Source: an uncultured Litorivicinus sp. | GTDB taxonomy: Bacteria > Pseudomonadota > Gammaproteobacteria > Pseudomonadales > Litorivicinaceae | Direction: 5' to 3' | NCBI GenBank assembly: GCA_938091715.1 | Contig: CALKMT010000176.1 | Span: 1 to 6,985, forward strand | Length of the DNA stretch: 6,985 nucleotides | In this document: positions 1 to 5,396 of the stretch, piece by piece | Numbering within the stretch: the stretch's first letter is position 1 | How the letters are laid out: each line of letters opens with the position of its first letter | Program-made: the position numbers and the translations under genes | The notes under the pieces: model-generated | Told to the model about the DNA's origin: nothing | The model's database searches: none | The model's input: only the letters and a program-made list of their open reading frames with translations

Positions 1-1512
1 GTAGGTCTCTGAATAGGTGGTCGCGCACTGGTTCATCACGTCTTCCATGGTGATCCAGTCGCCTTTCAGGGTGGTGGTGCCCCAGCGAACGCCCGCGGAT
101 AGGCTGATGTCTGCTTTGTATTCCCAGCGCAGTGCATTGCAAATCACCTGGTCCCAAGTGCCCATAAAATTGCCGCGGCGGTACAGGGTGCGATCGGCCT
201 TGGCCAGTTTTTCGCTCAAGATGCTCTCATAGGTCTTGCCGACCCGGGCTGGGTTGTTCTGCCACTTCTTGTTGCGCGCCTCGATCACGGTCTCGTCGTA
301 TTGGGTCGAGCGCATTTGCGTGATGTAGGCCTCCATCTCCTTGTCGGCCTCTAGCCACTCCGAGATCACCGGCATCTGATGGTAATTAATCTGCTTGATC
401 TGGCCGCCTTCGATCGCCATGTCCATGCAGCCAACAAACTTGCCGTTCGAGCCCGCATTGGTGACCCAGCAGTCGCCGCCACCGGCGTTCTTGATTTTCA
501 ATGGCTTGGGAACACCGTCGTGGGTGTGGCCGCCAAAGATGGCGTTCAGTCCAGGTACGCGTTCGGCCATTTTGACGTCGACGTCCATGCCGTTGTGCGA
601 CACCAGGACGACGGCATCGGGGTTCTCGTCGCCACGAATTTGCTCGACCAGTTCGGCCATGTCGTCTTCGCGCAGGCCAAACGACCAGTCGGGGAAAAAT
701 TCTCGGGGGTTGGCATTCGATGTTCGTGGGAATGCCTGACCGACAACCGCAATGCGCGCGCCGTTGACCTCTTTCATGACGTAGGGCTGGAACGCGTGGC
801 CTGAGTCCTCGTCATACAGTCCACGGCCATCAAAGCGTTCGACCAATTCAAAGTAGGCATCATCGAACAAGGAGTCTTCCAAGACCTTGACGTTCTGGCC
901 GATAAAGTCGCCTTTGAACAGCGCCACGTTTGAGAGGACTTCTTCCTCGCGGTAGGTGAATTCCCAGTGTCCCACCATGACGTCAATGCCCAGAATGTTG
1001 GAGGCTTCAACCATATCCACGCCGCGGGTCCAAAGTGAGGTCCCCGAGCCTTGCCACAAATCGCCACCGTCCAAGGTGAGGGTGTTGGCACGGCCGCCTG
1101 CTTGGTCACGTAAGCGATCCAGCAGGGTTTTGACATGCGAGAAGCCACCGGTCCGGCCAAAGCGCTCGGCCTGCTGTAAAAAGTTTAGATAGGTATAGGC
1201 ATAGGCTTCTGGGGAGTTTTCAGCAATGCCCATTTCCTTTAGGAAGTTCTGACCCACCAGGTGCGGTGCTCGCCCGAAGGCATCCCCCACGCCTAGGTTG
1301 ACGTTGGGCTCTCGGAAGTAGACCGGTTTCAACTGCCCATGCACGTCGGTGATGTGCAAAATCCGTGCGTCGCCTTGCATTGGGACATCGTAAAAGCCAT
1401 CGGGTGCTTGGTTGCTAGCCAAGGCTCGGGCGCTGTACATCGCCGGTATGCTACCGGCGGCTGCCGCGGCGGCGAGCCCTTGTAAGAATTGACGGCGAGC
1501 CAGTGTTGTCAT
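1..1512 (-). CDS. soxB: SoxB thiosulfohydrolase, 3' end cut off by the window edge
   Basis: SoxB is the periplasmic di-manganese hydrolase that releases sulfate from the cysteine-bound sulfur chain on the SoxYZ carrier during thiosulfate oxidation. The frame is open for 504 codons from ATG 1512 to base 1; full-length members are about 560-570 residues, so roughly the last 60 are missing. A Tat signal starts the protein (RRQFLQG, residues 6-12, then an Ala-rich stretch ending near ARALA). Metallophosphoesterase-type ligands follow: TDVHG (D56, H58), DGGD (148-151) with the SoxB-typical LWQGSGTSLWTRG, GHWEF from 181 where 5'-nucleotidases have GNH, SHNGMD (305-310) and GGHTHD (327-332). A Shine-Dalgarno GAGGAA lies 6 bases before the ATG. 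It is divergent from the HupE-like gene, so soxB begins a transcript here rather than ending one. I am very sure of the family. Confidence 0.97.
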   Translation of the reverse strand, partial: MTTLARRQFLQGLAAAAAAGSIPAMYSARALASNQAPDGFYDVPMQGDARILHITDVHGQLKPVYFREPNVNLGVGDAFGRAPHLVGQNFLKEMGIAENSPEAYAYTYLNFLQQAERFGRTGGFSHVKTLLDRLRDQAGGRANTLTLDGGDLWQGSGTSLWTRGVDMVEASNILGIDVMVGHWEFTYREEEVLSNVALFKGDFIGQNVKVLEDSLFDDAYFELVERFDGRGLYDEDSGHAFQPYVMKEVNGARIAVVGQAFPRTSNANPREFFPDWSFGLREDDMAELVEQIRGDENPDAVVLVSHNGMDVDVKMAERVPGLNAIFGGHTHDGVPKPLKIKNAGGGDCWVTNAGSNGKFVGCMDMAIEGGQIKQINYHQMPVISEWLEADKEMEAYITQMRSTQYDETVIEARNKKWQNNPARVGKTYESILSEKLAKADRTLYRRGNFMGTWDQVICNALRWEYKADISLSAGVRWGTTTLKGDWITMEDVMNQCATTYSETY

Positions 1513-1518
1513 AGTTTC

Positions 1519-1524
1519 TTCCTC
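1519..1524 (-). promoter_or_regulatory. Ribosome binding site of soxB
   Basis: On the minus strand GAGGAA stands 6 bases upstream of the soxB ATG. It supports that ATG, which is also the one giving a complete twin-arginine signal peptide. Confidence 0.7.
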
Positions 1525-1600
1525 GATTGGGTGACTTCAGGCTACCCAAAGTCGTACGCCTACGCACTTCTTGCGTGGCTTTATTATTTGCCATTGGGAG

Positions 1601-1614
1601 TCACGAATTCGTGA
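1601..1614. promoter_or_regulatory. 14-bp perfect palindrome in the soxB / HupE-like divergent spacer (possible operator)
   Basis: TCACGAATTCGTGA is identical to its own reverse complement. It lies about 90 bp upstream of soxB and its right end covers the proposed GTG start of the HupE-like gene. An AT-rich stretch next to it (1582-1588) reads TATTAT on the plus strand and AATAAT on the minus strand, each a 5-of-6 match to a sigma-70 -10 box, but I see no convincing -35 box for either. Sox clusters are often controlled by ArsR-family repressors (SoxR) that bind short palindromes, so an operator is plausible. This is inference from symmetry and place only. Confidence 0.35.
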
Positions 1615-2768
1615 GACTTCATACTGGAATTTTAGCATTATTCTATTTAGTTATATCGTTATTCTACCAAGCTCGTGCGGACGTTGTGAAGCCAGCCTTG
1701 GTCGAAATTAGCGTGTATTCAACCGAAGTGGTAGAGGTTGAATTACGTACCAGCATCGAAGCCTTGCTTACCGGCATTAATGGCCGCTTTCAAAATACCA
1801 CCGAGGCGCCGAACGCTGAGGAATACGACGTCTATCGTGAGATGTCAGCCCCGGAACTAACTCAGGCTTTCGAACGTTTTCATGACGATCTGTTGCAGGG
1901 GGTTCAACTGCTGGCGGACGACGAGCCGGTCGAGCTGCAGATATCCGCGGTGAATATTCCTGCGCCGGGGTATACCCAAGTGCCGCGCAACAGCGTTGTT
2001 GTCCTTACCGGAAAAGTGAGTCGGTCTGCGTCCGAGCTGACGTGGTACTACCCCGAACGCTTTGGGGATCACGCGACCCGGGTTCGGCAGGTGGATATTG
2101 AGCGTGAGGCGTATCACTGGTCACCCCATCAGTGGATTAAATCGGATGTGCCGACTCAGCCGTTTTCCCTAGTCGAGGTGTTCACCAAACCGCCTTTGGC
2201 ACAGGTGATGGGTACTTATTTGGCGAGCGGATTCGAGCACATTGTGCCTCTGGGCCTCGATCACATCCTATTTGTGCTGGGCATATTCTTGCTGTCTCGA
2301 CAACTGACTCCGCTGCTTTGGCAAGTGACCATGTTTACCCTGGCGCACTCTATTACCTTGGCGATGGGCATGTATGGTTGGGTGGAATTGCCCCCCCGTG
2401 TTGTTGAGCCGTTAATTGCACTGTCCATTGCTTACATCGGCATCGAAAACCTATTCAGTCGAGGCGTGAGTCGCTTTCGGCTGCCGGTGGTATTTGCCTT
2501 TGGCTTGCTGCACGGATTGGGGTTTGCCTCGGTGCTGGCGGACTTTGGGATGCCGACAGCGGATTTCGCCTGGGCTTTGGTGGCGTTCAATGTTGGGGTT
2601 GAGCTGGGGCAATTAGCGGTTATTTTGGCGGCTTATTTGTTAATCGCCCGCTGGTTTCGCACGCCCGAGGGCTACCGCACCTGGGTAGTCAATCCAGGGT
2701 CGTTGGGTATTGCCCTGTTGGGATTGGTATGGTTTTTCGAACGCCTGGATCTGGCTAGCTGGCTCTAG
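1611..2768 (+). CDS. HupE/UreJ-family membrane protein with an exported N-terminal domain
   Basis: The C-terminal half (residues about 205-385) matches the HupE/UreJ type membrane domain, related to nickel/cobalt permeases. Its conserved blocks are GFEHIVPLGLDHILFVLG (207-224), FTLAHSITLA (242-251), VEPLIALSIAYIGIEN (265-280), FGLLHGLGFASVL (297-309) and FNVGVELGQL (326-335). They carry candidate metal ligands H210, D217, H218, H246, E266, H301 and E331. Six or so hydrophobic segments are visible there. Residues 24-200 are hydrophilic and presumably periplasmic. I start at GTG 1611 because it gives a complete signal peptide ending QARA before D24, with GGGAG at 1596-1600 upstream. The longer frame from TTG 1527 adds 28 residues, lies over the soxB upstream region and buries the signal. 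Metal uptake is the family guess; the substrate, and any link to SoxB's manganese, is not shown. Confidence 0.88.
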   Translation: MRLHTGILALFYLVISLFYQARADVVKPALVEISVYSTEVVEVELRTSIEALLTGINGRFQNTTEAPNAEEYDVYREMSAPELTQAFERFHDDLLQGVQLLADDEPVELQISAVNIPAPGYTQVPRNSVVVLTGKVSRSASELTWYYPERFGDHATRVRQVDIEREAYHWSPHQWIKSDVPTQPFSLVEVFTKPPLAQVMGTYLASGFEHIVPLGLDHILFVLGIFLLSRQLTPLLWQVTMFTLAHSITLAMGMYGWVELPPRVVEPLIALSIAYIGIENLFSRGVSRFRLPVVFAFGLLHGLGFASVLADFGMPTADFAWALVAFNVGVELGQLAVILAAYLLIARWFRTPEGYRTWVVNPGSLGIALLGLVWFFERLDLASWL

Positions 2769-3208
2769 GGATGCTTGGCCAGTTCCGCCACGGCTTGTTC
2801 GATTTTGTAGCCGAAAAAGTCGATGGCATCCGGTACGCCATACAGCGGCTCGGCATCCAGGGTGCCATCGGCGCGCAACAGCAACAGGGTCGGGGTGCCG
2901 TAGGCCCCATAATTTGAAGCCCAGGTACTCGCCGCTTGGGAAAGCCCTTCATGGTCGGTGACCTGCTGACCTGGATCAATCGAGACCCTGGCCAGTTGGA
3001 CCGTACCGGTAAACAAACCAGAGGCTTCCAACGGCGAGATGACTTGCTGGTCCAGGCGGTCACAAAAATGACAGCCGGTCTGAGTGACGAACACCAGCGC
3101 GGCGCCAGGCTTGGACTCAAAATCCACTGCCTGGGCCAAGGGAACTAACGCAAACGCTAGGCTAGCGATCCAGAAATTCGGCAAATTCAGCCACCACATC
3201 ATCGGCAT
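2765..3208 (-). CDS. Exported thioredoxin-like protein, SoxS/SoxW-like
   Basis: A 147-residue exported thioredoxin-fold protein. A hydrophobic signal (residues 5-27, ending PLAQA) precedes a mature domain with the redox motif GCHFC (C46, C49) after a beta strand (ALVFVTQ), and the cis-proline loop GTPTLLLL (P106). Periplasmic thioredoxins in sox clusters (SoxS, SoxW) keep the SoxYZ carrier cysteine in its active reduced form; the GCxxCxxxD run and the late DFFGY segment resemble SoxS, though the cis-Pro strand is generic. ATG 3208 is preferred because AGGGA (3214-3218) sits 5 bases upstream; 3202 and 3199 are alternatives and all keep the signal peptide. The frame extends further back, but those residues would precede the signal. 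It starts 47 bp inside the hydrolase gene, which suggests translational coupling. Its TAG stop overlaps the convergent HupE-like TAG in CTAG. Thioredoxin fold is sure; the SoxS role is inferred from place. Confidence 0.88.
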   Translation of the reverse strand: MPMMWWLNLPNFWIASLAFALVPLAQAVDFESKPGAALVFVTQTGCHFCDRLDQQVISPLEASGLFTGTVQLARVSIDPGQQVTDHEGLSQAASTWASNYGAYGTPTLLLLRADGTLDAEPLYGVPDAIDFFGYKIEQAVAELAKHP

Positions 3209-4022
3209 ACAGGTCCCTGAAAAAGTGATCCGCACCCTCCACCGTGACGGTTTGTAGGGTGTCGGGCAGATCATGCTCAGCTAGTTTTTCGGCCAGGTCT
3301 TCAACGACGCGGTCCTCGCTGCCAATGAAAATCTGAACCGGCACTTGGACCGATTCCAGCAAGGTAGGCGTGTCAAATTCCGCATTGGGCTGATGATAGC
3401 CCAGGAAGGCGGCGGCCGTTACCGTGGCGTTCTCACAATAAACAAAACGTGGCACGGTCATTTCTTTGGAGCCCGGCATGGCCGCGGCACTGGCCAACAG
3501 TGTGTCCAGTGATTGTCCAGTGGCAGCGTCATAGCCTGCGATGGCTTTGTCGGCATCGTAGGTGGCCGGCGCAACAAGGGCGGCTGCAACAACACTGTCT
3601 GCGGCTTGGGTCAGGTACTTGGCAACCTGCGCGCCCCCGCGGCTATGACCCAGGATGGCGATCTGTTCGTACCCTTTTTGTTCTAGCCAATCCACCCAGC
3701 CGGCCAACTCATCTACCGCATCCATGTGCTGATGGTCGTGGGGCAGGGCACAGTCGACCATGCCTGCTCGATCCGGTTGGTTAAGCGCAAGGTTCGGGGC
3801 CAAAACCGGATAGTCATAGTCCTCGTTGAACAAGGATGACAGAGTCTCGATGATTTCCATGCGTTTGTGGGCCAGCGTGCCGTGTAACACGATCACTGCG
3901 GTGCTGTTGTCACCGGGATACCAGTCGGCATGCAAGCCATTGTTCTCGATGGGCTCCTGTGCAAATGCCGTGGAGCAGAGGCTTAGACTTAAACAGCTAG
4001 CCACCCAGTAGGACCGTTTCAT
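3162..4022 (-). CDS. Exported alpha/beta hydrolase, substrate unknown
   Basis: 286 residues with a Sec signal peptide (residues 1-21, ending STAFA before Q22) and a serine alpha/beta-hydrolase domain. Visible are the oxyanion-hole HGT (47-49), the nucleophile elbow GHSRGG (S127), the acid in GSEDR (D237) and the base in GADHF (H266), in normal order and spacing for a complete triad. Single cysteines at 91 and 196 could form a periplasmic disulfide. AAGGAG at 4030-4035 is 7 bases upstream of the ATG. The 3' end overlaps the thioredoxin gene by 47 bp, so the two are almost surely one operon. Esterase or thioesterase activity is possible, but nothing visible fixes the substrate. The placement beside soxB and thiol-active proteins hints at a sulfur-related ester or acyl compound; that is only a guess. 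Confidence 0.9.
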   Translation of the reverse strand: MKRSYWVASCLSLSLCSTAFAQEPIENNGLHADWYPGDNSTAVIVLHGTLAHKRMEIIETLSSLFNEDYDYPVLAPNLALNQPDRAGMVDCALPHDHQHMDAVDELAGWVDWLEQKGYEQIAILGHSRGGAQVAKYLTQAADSVVAAALVAPATYDADKAIAGYDAATGQSLDTLLASAAAMPGSKEMTVPRFVYCENATVTAAAFLGYHQPNAEFDTPTLLESVQVPVQIFIGSEDRVVEDLAEKLAEHDLPDTLQTVTVEGADHFFRDLYADDVVAEFAEFLDR

Positions 4023-4029
4023 TCGCAGA

Positions 4030-4035
4030 CTCCTT
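4030..4035 (-). promoter_or_regulatory. Ribosome binding site of the hydrolase gene
   Basis: AAGGAG on the minus strand, 7 bases before ATG 4022. It is part of ATAAGGAG, the same octamer that precedes the divergent rhodanese gene. Confidence 0.75.
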
Positions 4036-4052
4036 ATAGCTTAAAGTTCTAA

Positions 4053-4095
4053 CCTTATTTCCTTAGTGTAAAGTTATTATGCGAGGAACATAAGG
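4053..4095. promoter_or_regulatory. Imperfect inverted repeat in the hydrolase / rhodanese divergent promoter region
   Basis: The left arm CCTTATTTCCT (4053-4063) pairs with the right arm AGGAACATAAGG (4084-4095) with one extra base in the right arm. The 20-base gap is AT-rich and contains TATTAT (4075-4080), a 5-of-6 match to a -10 box for the rhodanese gene; no clear -35 box is seen. The right arm runs into that gene's Shine-Dalgarno AAGGAG (4092-4097). The repeat could be an operator half-site pair or an mRNA hairpin that hides the ribosome site. A TSS set by that -10 box would fall after the left arm, which favours the DNA-site reading. Confidence 0.35.
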
Positions 4096-4097
4096 AG
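4092..4097 (+). promoter_or_regulatory. Ribosome binding site of the first rhodanese gene
   Basis: AAGGAG lies 7 bases upstream of ATG 4105 and sets that start. The ATG at 4100 is out of frame and too close to be used. Confidence 0.75.
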
Positions 4098-4104
4098 AAA
4101 TGTT

Positions 4105-4758
4105 ATGCAATCAATCGTGAAAGGATGCCTGATCGCGTCTGTGCTGTCAGTGGCTACCCCTGTCTGGGCCGAAGGCCACGGCGGCGGACCGATGGTCATG
4201 AAAGGGGTCAAATCAGTGACCGTCGAGCTGGGCGAGCAAACCTGCGTGATCGAAAGAAACCAGGTTCAGGGCACGGTGATCCATCCGGCTTATGCCAAGA
4301 CCGGTCAGGGCACGCCGCAACCGATGACGATCGCCCCGGGGATCGAAACGCTGGGCGAGATCGAGTTTATTAGAATGATGGAGGAGGCCTCGGTCGACGA
4401 TTCTATTATGGTCTTGGACACTCGAACCGAAAACTGGCACAACGATCTGCGTATCCCGTGCACCACCAATGTCTCGTTCAAAAACTTTGCTGACAACAAG
4501 GACGATGCCCTGTTTTATCTGACCGAGATGTTCGGCGTTTCCGAGGGTGACGATGGTTCCCTGAACTTTGACAACGCCAAAACACTGGTGGGTTACTGCA
4601 ACGGTTACTGGTGCGGCCAAACGCCTTCTATGTTTGCCCGGGCAGCCTTTAGTTTGGTCAGCCTGGGTTACCCCGCCGACAAGTTAAAGTACTATCGAGG
4701 CGGTATGCAGGCTTGGACGTCTCTAGGTCTCAGCGTTGAAGGTAACTTGGCGGAGTAA
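4105..4758 (+). CDS. Exported rhodanese-domain protein with a two-cysteine active loop
   Basis: 217 residues: a Sec signal (1-22, ending TPVWA), a leader of about 60 residues rich in Gly and polar residues, then one rhodanese domain (about 83-215). Rhodanese marks are VLDTR (103-107), the active loop CNGYWCGQ with the expected persulfide cysteine at C165 and a second at C170, and the C-terminal signature YYRGGMQAW (196-204). Rhodanese domains carry sulfane sulfur on that cysteine. The nearby C170 would let the loop form a disulfide, so it may act as a redox-gated sulfur carrier rather than a simple transferase. Additional cysteines are C47 and C119. It heads a plus-strand pair with the CXXXCW protein and is divergent from the hydrolase-thioredoxin operon. 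Rhodanese-like proteins (for example SoxL) are known in sox clusters of purple sulfur bacteria, but I cannot show orthology. Confidence 0.9.
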   Translation: MQSIVKGCLIASVLSVATPVWAEGHGGGPMVMKGVKSVTVELGEQTCVIERNQVQGTVIHPAYAKTGQGTPQPMTIAPGIETLGEIEFIRMMEEASVDDSIMVLDTRTENWHNDLRIPCTTNVSFKNFADNKDDALFYLTEMFGVSEGDDGSLNFDNAKTLVGYCNGYWCGQTPSMFARAAFSLVSLGYPADKLKYYRGGMQAWTSLGLSVEGNLAE

Positions 4759-4760
4759 CC

Positions 4761-5306
4761 ATGAACATCACGAAACTCATCGGTGGACTGTTATCGGCGA
4801 TAGCCCTGGCCGCAACCGCCGCGGATTTCGATCCGCAAACTGGGTTTCGTGTTCACAATTACACTCAACCAACGCCAGAGCAGGTCCCGGGCGGGACGAC
4901 CATCGACGCTCGGCAGGCCCATGTCCTTTGGGAATCAGGTGCGTTGTTTATTGACGTGTTGTCAATCACCACTGGGCGCTATGACGAATTGGACGGCACC
5001 TGGCCTGATCACCCAACCCGCATGAGCATTCCAGGCAGCCTGTGGCTGCCCAATGTCGGTTTCGGCCGGCCTGAAGACGACATGCAGGCCTATTTACAGG
5101 AAAATTTGGCCGAGCGATTGAAAACGCCCAACGACCCGGTTGTGGTGTTTTGTATCGACAGTTGCTGGATGGGGTGGAACGCGGCCCAGCACGTTTCTAA
5201 TTTTGGATACTCAAAGGTTTATTGGTTTCCCCAAGGAACCGACGCGTGGGAAAGCGAGGGTTTTCCCATGGCCCAAAGTGAGCCGCTCGCGGTCAACGTC
5301 GACTAG
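4761..5306 (+). CDS. Exported rhodanese-like CXXXCW-motif protein
   Basis: 181 residues with a Sec signal (1-21, ending AATAA before D22). The mature part matches the family named PQQ-dependent catabolism-associated CXXCW motif protein: GFRVHNYTQPTP at 28-39, IDARQAH (48-54), LFIDVL (62-67), SIPGSLWLPNVGFG (89-102), VVFCIDSCWMGWNAAQ (128-143) and VYWFPQGTDAWE (153-164). C131 is at the rhodanese active-site position, C135-W136 complete the motif. Family members usually sit near PQQ-dependent alcohol dehydrogenases and their transporters; none is in this window. The start is 2 bases after the stop of the preceding gene, with GGAG at 4752-4755 inside that gene's end, so the two are co-transcribed and probably coupled. 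It resembles the upstream gene in fold and in having a second cysteine in the active loop, which suggests a working pair. Its function is unproven. Confidence 0.9.
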   Translation: MNITKLIGGLLSAIALAATAADFDPQTGFRVHNYTQPTPEQVPGGTTIDARQAHVLWESGALFIDVLSITTGRYDELDGTWPDHPTRMSIPGSLWLPNVGFGRPEDDMQAYLQENLAERLKTPNDPVVVFCIDSCWMGWNAAQHVSNFGYSKVYWFPQGTDAWESEGFPMAQSEPLAVNVD

Positions 5307-5396
5307 CGTTCGAGGGGCACGATAACCTGGCGATCAGGATTGTGAATCCGAATGCATTGGCTTAGGCTTTCTGCACAAAACAACAAGGAATAACAC
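5307..5396. other. 90-bp spacer before the SnoaL-like gene
   Basis: It contains only a small hairpin (GGATT-GTG-AATCC, 5337-5349) with no T-run, too weak to call a terminator, and no clear promoter. The downstream gene could therefore be read through from the rhodanese pair. Confidence 0.4.
5385..5389 (+). promoter_or_regulatory. Ribosome binding site of the SnoaL-like gene
   Basis: AAGGA lies 7 bases upstream of ATG 5397 and favours it over the in-frame ATG at 5403. Confidence 0.65.

Noticed and set aside
379..804. Plus-strand open frames opposite soxB
   Set aside because: They lie fully antisense to the verified soxB frame and show no recognisable domain.
774..1160. Second minus-strand frame inside soxB
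   Set aside because: It is a shifted frame of soxB; the soxB frame itself is continuous and contains all family motifs, so there is no frameshift here.
3209..3274. Upstream extension of the thioredoxin-like gene
   Set aside because: These 22 residues would precede the signal peptide, overlap the hydrolase coding region and lack a better ribosome site than AGGGA before 3208.
4213..4620. Minus-strand frame of 135 codons opposite the first rhodanese gene
   Set aside because: Antisense shadow of a well-supported gene; no ribosome site or family features.
5337..5349. Small hairpin GGATT-GTG-AATCC after the CXXXCW gene
   Set aside because: A 5-bp stem without a T-run is too weak for an intrinsic terminator and is likely by chance.
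5340..5368. Possible sigma-70 promoter (TTGTGA and TAGGCT, 17 apart) before the SnoaL-like gene
   Set aside because: The -10 part matches only about half of the consensus, so I do not list it as a feature.
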